Below, in pieces: positions 54,892 to 63,032 of a stretch of DNA of 64,000 bases (positions within the stretch are counted from its first letter, which is position 1; each line of letters starts with the position of its first letter). Source of the DNA: Panacagrimonas sp041603235 (GTDB taxonomy: Bacteria > Pseudomonadota > Gammaproteobacteria > Nevskiales > Nevskiaceae); assembly GCA_041603235.1 (NCBI GenBank), contig JBFIES010000007.1:124001-188000 (forward strand), given 5' to 3'. Below the pieces are notes generated by a model. That model searched no databases, had not been told where the DNA came from, and was given only the letters and a program-made list of their open reading frames with translations. A program made the position numbers and the translations under genes.

Positions 54892-55146
54892 ATGGACATC
54901 AACAGGGGATTCACCATGCTGCTGCCTCTGGCTGCGGCCATGTGCCTGCTCAATGCCAAAGCCCGGGCTGACAGCCCGCTCTCCATTGGCGCTGCTACTG
55001 GCGGGGCGAGCCATGTCCAGCGCGGGTTGCCAACAGCTGCCGGAATACCGACGCTCCCATATGCACCTCCAAATACCGATGAGGAAGACGCTCGGAGCAA
55101 GCTCCTGTCGATGCAGATGGCCCGGATTCACCACGGCAACTCCTGA
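54892..55146 (+). CDS. Small secreted protein between ppsR and ppsA
   Basis: 84 residues. AAGGAG lies 10 bases before the ATG at 54892. The signal peptide has a hydrophobic core MLLPLAAAMCLLNA and a likely cleavage at ARA-DS near residue 27. The mature 57 residues contain Gly/Pro-rich segments and a basic tail (MQMARIHHGNS). No family recognised. It precedes ppsA by 185 bp. Confidence 0.65.
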   Translation: MDINRGFTMLLPLAAAMCLLNAKARADSPLSIGAATGGASHVQRGLPTAAGIPTLPYAPPNTDEEDARSKLLSMQMARIHHGNS

Positions 55147-55331
55147 GCGTCTGCCCCCCGGTTCGAGCGACCAGAAAGCTCGCAAATGCGCGCGGGCCCC
55201 AGACAAATGATTGGGGCAAAGGCGGTTCCGGTCATCAAAGGCAGAACAAGAGGCCGAGCCCGGTTAGAATTCCCGCCCTCGGCGCCGGTTAGCGGCCCGA
55301 TTCCAAATTTCAAAGAAAAGGAATTTCAAGC

Positions 55332-57707
55332 GTGAGCTCTCAGGTTCTCTGGTACTCCAATCTGCGTATGGGTGATGTTGAGGTCGTTGGCGGCAAGAAC
55401 GCCTCTCTCGGCGAAATGATCTCCAATCTGGCTGCTTCCGGCGTGAAGGTGCCGAATGGTTTTGCAACCACAGCAGAGGCTTACCGCGAGTTCCTCAAGT
55501 ACGAAGGGCTGGACAAGAAAATCAGCGATCAGCTCAAAGCGCTCGATATCGAAGACGTCGAGGCGCTCGCCGTTGCCGGCAAGGCGATCCGCGCAGCGGT
55601 GGTCAAGGCTCCGTTTCCGGAGCGGCTCGAAAAGGAAATCCGCGAAGCTTATGCCGCGCTGGTCGAGGAATCCGGCACCGAAATCTCCGTTGCCGTGCGC
55701 TCTTCGGCCACCGCGGAGGATTTGCCCGACGCCTCCTTTGCCGGTCAGCAGGAAACCTTCCTCAATGTCACCGGCATCGACAACGTACTGCATGCGATCC
55801 GCGAGGTGTTTGCCTCGCTGTTCAACGATCGCGCGATTTCCTACCGCGTTCATCACGGTTTTGCCCATGACATCGTCGCGCTGTCGGCAGGTGTGCAGCG
55901 CATGGTTCGTTCCGACAAGGGCTCCTCTGGCGTAGTGTTCACCATGGACACCGAATCCGGCTTTCGTGATGCCATCTTCATCACCGCTTCCTATGGCTTG
56001 GGCGAAGCCGTGGTTCAGGGCGCGGTCAACCCTGACGAGTTCTACGTCTACAAGCCTGCCCTGCGGGCCAAGCGCCCCGCCATCCTCAAGCGCAATGTGG
56101 GCTCCAAATCCAAGAAGATGGTGTATTCGGTAGAGCGAAAGCTCGGCCGCACTGTTGAATTTGTACCGGTGTCCACCGAAGAACGCGGCGTCTACTGCAT
56201 CACCGACAAGGACATCGAAGCCCTTGCGCGCCAGGCGCAGATTATTGAGGACCATTACGGCCGCCCCATGGACATCGAGTGGGGCAAAGACGGCGTAGAC
56301 GGGCAGCTGTACATTCTCCAGGCCCGTCCTGAAACCGTGCAGAGCCGCAGCTCAAGCAATGTACTACGCCGCTACAAGCTCAAGGACAGCGGCAAAATCC
56401 TGACCGAGGGCCGCGCTATCGGCCAGAAGATCGGTGCCGGCAAGGCCCGACTGCTGACTAATCTCAACCAGATGGTGCGCGTACAGCCGGGCGACGTGCT
56501 TGTCACCGACATGACCGACCCTGATTGGGAACCGGTCATGAAACGCGCCAGCGCTATTGTCACCAACCGCGGCGGCCGTACCTGTCACGCGGCGATCATT
56601 GCCCGTGAACTGGGAATTCCCGCCGTTGTGGGTTGCGGCGACGCCACCAAGGTTCTGGAGGATGGGCAGGACATTACGGTGTCTTGTGCAGAAGGCGATA
56701 CGGGTCACATCTATGACGGCCAGATCGACTACTCGGTAGATGAGGTCGCGCTGGACAAGATGCCGGATATTCCGGTCAAGATCATGATGAACGTGGGAAC
56801 CCCGGAGCAGGCTTTTGACTTTGCCTCGCTGCCCCATCACGGCGTTGGACTGGCGCGTCTCGAGTTCATCGTCAATCGTCAGATCGGCATTCACCCTCAG
56901 GCTCTGCTGGACCTGGATCAGCAGCCACCAGACGTTCGCCGCCAGATCAACGCAATGATCAGCGCCTATGCCAGCCCGCGCGACTATTTCGTAAAGCGGC
57001 TTGCAGAGGGCATCTCCACCATTGCCGCTGCTTTCGCGCCAGAGCCGGTAATCGTGCGCATGTCGGACTTCAAGTCCAACGAATATGCAAACCTGGTCGG
57101 CGGCAAGAAGTACGAACCGCACGAAGAAAACCCGATGCTGGGCTTCCGCGGTGCTTCGCGTTACATCTCGCCTGAATTCCGCCCCTGTTTTGACATGGAG
57201 TGTGAGGCGCTGCGCTTTGTCCGCAACAACATGGGGCTGACCAACGTCAAGATCATGATTCCGTTTGTGCGCACATTGGGTGAAGCCAAGCGCGTCAACG
57301 AGATCCTAGCCGAGAACGGCCTGAAACGTGGCGACAAAGGCCTGGAAGTCATCATGATGTGCGAGCTGCCGAGCAACGCCGTTCTTGCCGAACAGTTCCT
57401 TGAGCACTTCGATGGCTTCTCCATCGGCTCCAACGACATGACCCAGCTGACCCTGGGCTTGGACCGTGACTCTGGCCTGATTGCGCACCTCTTCGACGAG
57501 CGTGACGAGGCAGTCAAGGCCATGCTGCACATGGCCATTCAAGCTTGCCGCAAGAAGGGCAAGTACGTGGGAATTTGCGGCCAAGGCCCCAGCGACCACC
57601 CGGAACTGGCCAAGTGGCTGCTCGAAGAAGGTATCGAATCCATGTCGCTGAACCCGGATACCGTCGTTGAAACTTGGATGTTCCTGGCAGGTCAGAGCCC
57701 CGAGTGA
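55332..57707 (+). CDS. ppsA: Phosphoenolpyruvate synthase
   Basis: 791 residues from a GTG start. Converts pyruvate and ATP to PEP, AMP and phosphate for gluconeogenesis. The N-terminal ATP-grasp domain starts with VGGKNASLGEM; the swivelling domain has the phosphohistidine in GGRTCHAAIIARELGIPAVVG; the C-terminal barrel ends with SIGSNDMTQLTLG and GICGQGPSDHPE, including the catalytic cysteine. PpsR, its regulator, is divergent next door. The last codons overlap the start of an RNase T2 gene. Confidence 0.97.
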   Translation: MSSQVLWYSNLRMGDVEVVGGKNASLGEMISNLAASGVKVPNGFATTAEAYREFLKYEGLDKKISDQLKALDIEDVEALAVAGKAIRAAVVKAPFPERLEKEIREAYAALVEESGTEISVAVRSSATAEDLPDASFAGQQETFLNVTGIDNVLHAIREVFASLFNDRAISYRVHHGFAHDIVALSAGVQRMVRSDKGSSGVVFTMDTESGFRDAIFITASYGLGEAVVQGAVNPDEFYVYKPALRAKRPAILKRNVGSKSKKMVYSVERKLGRTVEFVPVSTEERGVYCITDKDIEALARQAQIIEDHYGRPMDIEWGKDGVDGQLYILQARPETVQSRSSSNVLRRYKLKDSGKILTEGRAIGQKIGAGKARLLTNLNQMVRVQPGDVLVTDMTDPDWEPVMKRASAIVTNRGGRTCHAAIIARELGIPAVVGCGDATKVLEDGQDITVSCAEGDTGHIYDGQIDYSVDEVALDKMPDIPVKIMMNVGTPEQAFDFASLPHHGVGLARLEFIVNRQIGIHPQALLDLDQQPPDVRRQINAMISAYASPRDYFVKRLAEGISTIAAAFAPEPVIVRMSDFKSNEYANLVGGKKYEPHEENPMLGFRGASRYISPEFRPCFDMECEALRFVRNNMGLTNVKIMIPFVRTLGEAKRVNEILAENGLKRGDKGLEVIMMCELPSNAVLAEQFLEHFDGFSIGSNDMTQLTLGLDRDSGLIAHLFDERDEAVKAMLHMAIQACRKKGKYVGICGQGPSDHPELAKWLLEEGIESMSLNPDTVVETWMFLAGQSPE

Positions 57708-58339
57708 GCTTTCGGCGGCTGATCGGCTTGCTGGTCAGGCCACTGCTACTGATCGCTGGGCTGACAGCCTGTCAGCCTAGCGGCGCCAGCTTCGATTATT
57801 GGGTTCTGGCCCTGTCCTGGTCGCCAGAATACTGCGCATCCGACGACGCACGACCCGGTTCGAAGCAATGCAGGAAGCAACACGATTTCGTTGTCCACGG
57901 GCTCTGGCCACAGTTCGAACGGGGATATCCGGAGTTCTGTGATCCCGACTCCCGCATTGACGGCGCCATCGCCGACCGCCTTCAGCCCCTGATTCCGGAC
58001 CGCGGTCTGGTCTTCCACCAATGGCGCAAGCACGGCACCTGTAGCGGCCTGTCACCAGAGGCCTACTTCGATACGCTCGAAGCCGCCGCTGGCGCAGTCA
58101 AGGTCCCGATGCGCGCCATTCGCGCCGCACAGAGCAAGCCCTCCTCGCGTCAGGAACTGGAGCAGGAATTCATTGACCTGAATCCCAGTTTATCTGCAGA
58201 AGCCATCACTTTTCACTGCAAGCGTTCTCGTCTGAGAGAAGTGCGCATCTGTCTGGATCACTCGCTCAAGCCTCGCAGCTGCGGCGCGGACTTGCGCGAG
58301 GCCTGCGGCCGCAATCTGAGTGTGCGACCCAATCGCTGA
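57704..58339 (+). CDS. RNase T2-family lipoprotein
   Basis: 211 residues from a GTG that overlaps the ppsA stop (GTGA), so it is translationally coupled to ppsA. A lipobox (LIAGLTAC) ends the signal peptide. The catalytic blocks CAS I, FVVHGLWPQ, and CAS II, HQWRKHGTC, are intact, giving two catalytic histidines and a lysine. It degrades RNA in the periplasm without metal. The coupling to PEP synthase has no obvious metabolic logic. Confidence 0.9.
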   Translation: MSFRRLIGLLVRPLLLIAGLTACQPSGASFDYWVLALSWSPEYCASDDARPGSKQCRKQHDFVVHGLWPQFERGYPEFCDPDSRIDGAIADRLQPLIPDRGLVFHQWRKHGTCSGLSPEAYFDTLEAAAGAVKVPMRAIRAAQSKPSSRQELEQEFIDLNPSLSAEAITFHCKRSRLREVRICLDHSLKPRSCGADLREACGRNLSVRPNR

Positions 58340-58347
58340 TCGCGAAA

Positions 58348-58527
58348 TCATCGCAGCAGTCGCCCCAAAAGGGCTCCAAGCCCAAGCAGAACAACGACCA
58401 GCAACGCCCGCGGCATGACCAGGCTCCAGGCCAGAAACTGTACCTCGACGATGGTCAGGTTCTGCACGGAAAAGATCGCCACAAGTACAGCGATCAGAAT
58501 GAACAAGGTTCGTTGAAAAAATTTCAT
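58348..58527 (-). CDS. LapA-domain (DUF1049) small membrane protein
   Basis: 59 residues. Two membrane segments (MKFFQRTLFILIAVLVAIF and ALLVVVLLGLGALLG) joined by VQNLTIVEVQFLAWSLVMP, the DUF1049/LapA pattern with the conserved Q-N and V-x-F-L. LapA acts in lipopolysaccharide assembly in Escherichia coli, but there it is paired with lapB, which is absent here. It converges with the RNase T2 gene at 8 bp. Confidence 0.85.
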   Translation of the reverse strand: MKFFQRTLFILIAVLVAIFSVQNLTIVEVQFLAWSLVMPRALLVVVLLGLGALLGRLLR

Positions 58528-58608
58528 CGGGCCTGCCTCGATTGGGTTGTGATGGGCTCAGCATCAGCCCGCTCGAAATGATCGAAGCGGGCTGAGGCCG
58601 GCAGACGC

Positions 58609-59235
58609 TTAGTGCTGTGCAGGCAAAGGGCGTGGCGCGTCTGACACATCCCTGCCCGGGACCTTGGCGGCCGGTTCATGAGGATTGACCGTGGCTCGGT
58701 ACGCCAGTTCCGAGGCCTGCATCTTCTGGCGGCCCGACTCAATCAGGCGACCCGACTCGGCCATTTTGAGTTCGGACTCACGTATCCCTGCACGTCCTTC
58801 TTCAGCGAGTTCGGTACCGTCTTCAAGCATTTCAAGGCCATCCTCCCAGCGACTTGCGATGTCTTCAAGCTTGTCTGCTTCTTTGCGAACGTCCTTGGGC
58901 GTACTCGCGCCGCCCAGCACACGGACCGCTGCACGATAGGCCGATTGCTGACCTTCGATCTGGGCCCGAGCCGTGTTGACTCGGCTGTCACCCTTGCGCA
59001 TGGCCGCTTCACTCTCCTTGAGATCATCGCGGGCCTGATCACGCATTTTCTCGCCCTTGCTCATTTGCTCGTGACCTTCTTCCCAGCGTTCGGCAATCCC
59101 GTTCATATGCGAGCCTTCAGCTCGTAGATTGTCCGAGAAGCGCGCCTGGCCAGAGCTGGCACAGGCTCCCAGAAGCAGCGCTGGCGCCAGCAAGATGCCT
59201 TTGGTGATCCATTGCTTGCCTGACGTTGTATTCAT
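58609..59235 (-). CDS. Coiled-coil lipoprotein with internal duplication
   Basis: 208 residues. Signal peptide with lipobox LLGAC near residue 25. The mature part is a charged coiled coil containing two similar units of about 58 residues, one starting IAERWEEGHEQM and ending QSAYRAAV, the other starting IASRWEDGLEML and ending ELAYRATV. Likely periplasmic, anchored to the outer membrane. No enzymatic motif. It is divergent from a LysR regulator, which might control it. Confidence 0.78.
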   Translation of the reverse strand: MNTTSGKQWITKGILLAPALLLGACASSGQARFSDNLRAEGSHMNGIAERWEEGHEQMSKGEKMRDQARDDLKESEAAMRKGDSRVNTARAQIEGQQSAYRAAVRVLGGASTPKDVRKEADKLEDIASRWEDGLEMLEDGTELAEEGRAGIRESELKMAESGRLIESGRQKMQASELAYRATVNPHEPAAKVPGRDVSDAPRPLPAQH

Positions 59236-59347
59236 TTGATTCGACTCCGGTAAATGCCCACCAAGTGCGGGCCAGACACATTCTCCGGCTCATATATACT
59301 TCCGTACAGCGAATTTTATTGCGCTATTACATCGACTTTTTCTATAT

Positions 59348-60232
59348 ATGGACATTACCCTGGCAAAGACCTTCATTGCCGTTGCCGAGCAGGGAAGTTT
59401 TGTTGACGCTGCTGAGCACCTGCATGTCACGCAGTCCACCGTGAGCACCCGAATCAAGACGCTCGAGACCCTGCTCGGACACGCCGTGTTCAAACGCAGC
59501 AAGGCCGAGTGCGTCCCCACGGCCGCGGGAATGCGCTTCGACCGATATGCGCGCTCGCTCGTACGCGTTTGGGAGGAAGCCCGCCAGCAGGTCAGCATTC
59601 CCGAAGGCTTTGAGCGGTCTCTCAGCATCGGCAGCCAGCATGGCCTGTGGCAATGCCTGTTGATTCCCTGGCTACCTGAATTACGGGCAGCGCACCCGCA
59701 AATTGCCATACGCGCGCAGGTTGCTGCGGGGCAACATCTGCTCTCAGGTCTGCAGGAAGGCGTCCTGGATTTCGCCGTGATGTACCAGCGTCATGCGGCA
59801 AACGGGGTGCAGGTCGAAAAGCTGGTCGAGGATGAACTGCTACTGGTCACTACCGACCCGGCCGGTCACTACGCTGACCGCTACGTCCTGCTGGATTGGG
59901 GCGAGGAATTTCGCATCTTTCACGCCCAGCATCACGCCCACCTGAAGACCGATGGCCTGTCCTTATCCATCGGCTCGCTTGGAATTGAGTTTTTGCTGCG
60001 CCATCAGCGCGCGGGCTACGTGCCCCACGTGGTTGCGGCAGCGCACATTGCCTCCGGCGCCCTAAGGGTTGTTTCATCTGCGCCAAGGCTTCCCTACCCG
60101 GCCTATATCGCATGGCGGCAGGACTACGCAGACTCGGCACTCATGGCGTCCGTGGCGACCTCACTGAGAAGCTCCGCGCTTGCCTTGCTGCGCAGCGTGG
60201 TCGGAGAACGGCGACAGCACGCTCGACCATAA
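59348..60232 (+). CDS. LysR-family transcriptional regulator
   Basis: 294 residues. N-terminal winged helix-turn-helix (MDITLAKTFIAVAEQGSFV then AAEHLHVTQSTVSTRIKTLE) and a C-terminal periplasmic-binding-type effector domain (SLSIGSQHGLWQCLLIPWLPEL). The effector is unknown. It is transcribed divergently from the coiled-coil lipoprotein gene over a 112-bp AT-rich interval, the usual setting for LysR autoregulation and control of the neighbour. Confidence 0.92.
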   Translation: MDITLAKTFIAVAEQGSFVDAAEHLHVTQSTVSTRIKTLETLLGHAVFKRSKAECVPTAAGMRFDRYARSLVRVWEEARQQVSIPEGFERSLSIGSQHGLWQCLLIPWLPELRAAHPQIAIRAQVAAGQHLLSGLQEGVLDFAVMYQRHAANGVQVEKLVEDELLLVTTDPAGHYADRYVLLDWGEEFRIFHAQHHAHLKTDGLSLSIGSLGIEFLLRHQRAGYVPHVVAAAHIASGALRVVSSAPRLPYPAYIAWRQDYADSALMASVATSLRSSALALLRSVVGERRQHARP

Positions 60233-60629
60233 GGCCTCAGCAGTACATGCCCCTCTGGCCCCGCCCACTCCGAAGAAATCGAGAGATCCAACGCAGGATG
60301 GAACCATTTCTCCACCTGCATCGTCTTCACAGACGACGACCCTTCAGATTGCCGGGGCAGCTTACTGGATGACCAAGCAGCTTCCGCCGGCATACGATTT
60401 TCAGTGGTGTTACTTCCTGCGCGTGGCAGGCCTTCCGCAATAGGCCTGTCACGCGATTTTTTTTGCTCTCGGGAGCGCCACACCAGCGGCGACGAAGCGT
60501 TCATCGAGCCCATGATGAGGCCGCCGGATTCCGGCTAGACTGGTTTCCGGCTTTCAGGAAAATCAGGGCATTGCGCATGAAAGAGCTGGCAAGACAATCG
60601 TCTGCACAACCGTTTGCGGAGCAAGGCTC
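60233..60629. other. Intergenic region upstream of DAHP synthase
   Basis: 397 bp without a convincing gene; short frames on both strands have no recognisable content or ribosome-binding sites. It may hold the promoter and any leader of the DAHP synthase gene; no trp/tyr-type attenuator was recognised by eye. Confidence 0.4.
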
Positions 60630-61958
60630 ATGAGCTGGACGCCGGAGGCCTGGCAATCTAGAACAGCCGTTCAGCAGCCCAATTACCCCGATGCCACAGA
60701 GCTCGCAGACGCGCTTGCCCAGCTGAGCACGCTCCCCCCGCTCGTCACCTCGTGGGAAGTCGACGCCCTGCGTGGCCAGCTGGCCGAAGCGCAAGAAGGC
60801 AAGCGCTTTGTGCTGCAGGGCGGCGACTGTGCGGAGTCCTTTGATGAATGTCGCCCTGACCTGATTACGAATCGGCTCAAGGTCTTACTGCAGATGTCCC
60901 TGGTTCTCAGCCACGGCATGAAAACCCGGGTTTCCCGCATCGGTCGGTTTGCCGGGCAGTACGCCAAGCCACGCTCAGCAGATACCGAGACCCGCGACGG
61001 CATTACTCTGCCTGCGTACCGTGGGGATCTGGTCAACGCTTCCGCCTTTGAGGCGCAGGCGAGGCGCCCCAACCCCGCGCGCCTGATCGAAGGACATATG
61101 AGATCAGCCATGACCATCAACTTTGTTCGCGGGCTGATTGATGGTGGCTTCGCCGATCTTCATCACCCTGAATACTGGAATCTGGCCTGGGTCAAACAGT
61201 CACCGTTGGCACGCGAGTATCAGGCGCGGGTCGACGCAATTGGTGATTCGCTTCGCTTCATGGAGCGCCTGGCCGGGACAGACCTTCACGAGTTCAATCG
61301 TGTCGATTTCTTCACCAGTCACGAAGCTCTGCTGCTGTGGTACGAACAGGCGCAAACCCGACAGGTTCCACGCAAGAGCGGCTGGTACAACCTGTCGACA
61401 CACTTTCCCTGGATTGGGATGCGGACGGCTGATCTGGCCGGCGCGCACGTGGAGTACTGCCGGGGCATCCGCAATCCGGTCGGGGTTAAGATTGGTCCGG
61501 CGATCGATAAAAAATGGCTGCTCGGGCTTTGCGAAACCCTGAACCCGGACCGCGAGAAAGGCCGAATGGTACTGATTCACCGAATGGGGGCTGGCCATAT
61601 CGAATCGCATCTGCCGAGCCTGATCGAGGCTGTGTCAGACGCAGGCCACCCTGTGCTCTGGATGTGCGACCCCATGCACGGCAATACACACAGCACCGCA
61701 AATGGAACCAAGACCCGAAGCTTTGACGATGTGCTGTCGGAGCTGACACAGGCACTCAACATTCACCGGAAGTGTGACTCGCATCTTGGCGGCGTCCACC
61801 TTGAGCTGACCGGCGAGGACGTCACTGAGTGTCTTGGCGGCGCACGCAATCTCACCGAGGCCGACCTGGCGCGAGACTATCGCTCACAGGTTGATCCCAG
61901 ACTGAACTATGAGCAGGCGCTGGAGCTGTCCCTCAGGCTCGCAGCACTAGGACGATAA
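60630..61958 (+). CDS. Class II DAHP synthase (3-deoxy-7-phosphoheptulonate synthase)
   Basis: 442 residues. First step of aromatic amino-acid synthesis: PEP plus erythrose-4-phosphate. Class II signatures are present: FVLQGGDCAESFDECRP, then RIGRFAGQYAKPRS, IGPAIDKKWLLGLCETLNPD and LWMCDPMHGNTHS, with metal and substrate ligands (C, H, E, D) in place. This type is common in plants, actinobacteria and some proteobacteria and is unrelated in sequence to AroF/G/H. GGAG lies 8 bases before the ATG. PEP for it could come from PpsA encoded nearby. Confidence 0.95.
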   Translation: MSWTPEAWQSRTAVQQPNYPDATELADALAQLSTLPPLVTSWEVDALRGQLAEAQEGKRFVLQGGDCAESFDECRPDLITNRLKVLLQMSLVLSHGMKTRVSRIGRFAGQYAKPRSADTETRDGITLPAYRGDLVNASAFEAQARRPNPARLIEGHMRSAMTINFVRGLIDGGFADLHHPEYWNLAWVKQSPLAREYQARVDAIGDSLRFMERLAGTDLHEFNRVDFFTSHEALLLWYEQAQTRQVPRKSGWYNLSTHFPWIGMRTADLAGAHVEYCRGIRNPVGVKIGPAIDKKWLLGLCETLNPDREKGRMVLIHRMGAGHIESHLPSLIEAVSDAGHPVLWMCDPMHGNTHSTANGTKTRSFDDVLSELTQALNIHRKCDSHLGGVHLELTGEDVTECLGGARNLTEADLARDYRSQVDPRLNYEQALELSLRLAALGR

Positions 61959-61974
61959 TCCCGTTCGGCTGCTC

Positions 61975-63003
61975 TCAGACCAGCGCGCGATCCTGCAATT
62001 CATCTTTGACATAGGCGTAATAGATCGGCGCGGCGATGAGTCCGGCAATGCCAAATGCAGCTTCCATGAACAGCATCGCAATCAGCATTTCCCAGGCACG
62101 CGCGCGGATGCGCGAACCAATAATTCGCGCATTGAGAAAATACTCAATCTTGTGAATGACGACCAGATAGGTCAGTGAACCGATCGCCACGAACAGCGAC
62201 TGGCTCATGCTGACCACGACGATGATCGTATTGGAGATCAGGTTGCCCACCACCGGCAACAATCCGCACAGGAAGGTTACCGCGATCAGGGTCTTGATCA
62301 GCGGAAGATGCACGCCCATCAGCGGCAATGCGACAACCAGGTAGAGCGCGGTCAGCGAGGTATTGAGCGCTGCAATCCACACCTGCGCAAAGACCACTCG
62401 TCGAAACGAGCGACTCAGTCGCTCAGTGCGCTCCACCATCGCCGCTGCCAGCGGCCTGCGGCCGACCACGGTGATCGCCTCGCTCAGGGCCAACAGCGCC
62501 CCCACGACCATACCGATCAGGATGTGGGCCAACGCTCTGGCGAAGTCGGCGCCAAAGCCCTGCAATGCGCCTGAGTTCTGTCGCAGCCAAGTCGTAATGG
62601 AGGTTCGAAGTTCGTCCGCTGATTCTGGAATGTAGGCCACGACCCAGAGCGGCAATCGACTGCGGGACTGGTCGATGATTTCTGCCAGTTTGCGGAAGAG
62701 CACCGACAGATTCCCAGCGTCACTTCTGAAAAACGAAATTGAACCAAAAATGAGAAACACCAGGCCCGTCACAACCAGCGCGGAAATCAAGGCGATGATC
62801 AGGATGCGCGCACCATCTCGACTGATTTCGACACGGCGCACCACTGGTGTCAGCACTCGCACGAGCTCGAAAACCAGCAAACCGCCCAATAGCGCAGGCA
62901 GCAGATGCAGATGAAGGATCAATACCAAGGCGATTCCCATCATGACCCAGGCAAAAATATCCAGGCGAGCGATAGGGTGGGCGTGCAAGTGGTTTTGATT
63001 CAT
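61975..63003 (-). CDS. AI-2E family transporter (PerM/YdiK-like)
   Basis: 342 residues with about eight membrane segments; two N-terminal ones, a periplasmic stretch (LAEIIDQSRSRLPLWVVAYI), and the characteristic C-terminal block with LPVVGNLISNTIIVVVSMSQ and ending in GLIAAPIYYAYVKDEL. The family is named for AI-2 export by TqsA, but most members have other or unknown substrates. It converges with the DAHP synthase gene at 16 bp. Confidence 0.9.
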   Translation of the reverse strand: MNQNHLHAHPIARLDIFAWVMMGIALVLILHLHLLPALLGGLLVFELVRVLTPVVRRVEISRDGARILIIALISALVVTGLVFLIFGSISFFRSDAGNLSVLFRKLAEIIDQSRSRLPLWVVAYIPESADELRTSITTWLRQNSGALQGFGADFARALAHILIGMVVGALLALSEAITVVGRRPLAAAMVERTERLSRSFRRVVFAQVWIAALNTSLTALYLVVALPLMGVHLPLIKTLIAVTFLCGLLPVVGNLISNTIIVVVSMSQSLFVAIGSLTYLVVIHKIEYFLNARIIGSRIRARAWEMLIAMLFMEAAFGIAGLIAAPIYYAYVKDELQDRALV

Positions 63004-63032
63004 GGCGACAGAGCTTATCCCGAAGGCAGTAG

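Noticed and set aside
55326..56255. 309-codon minus-strand frame opposite ppsA
   Set aside because: Antisense to the conserved ATP-binding domain of PEP synthase.
60124..60513. 129-codon minus-strand frame upstream of DAHP synthase
   Set aside because: Overlaps the end of the LysR gene in antisense, Ser/Arg-rich, no ribosome-binding site.
61975..63003. Quorum-sensing AI-2 exporter
   Set aside because: The family name is historical; no luxS or lsr gene is in the window, so AI-2 transport is not supported.
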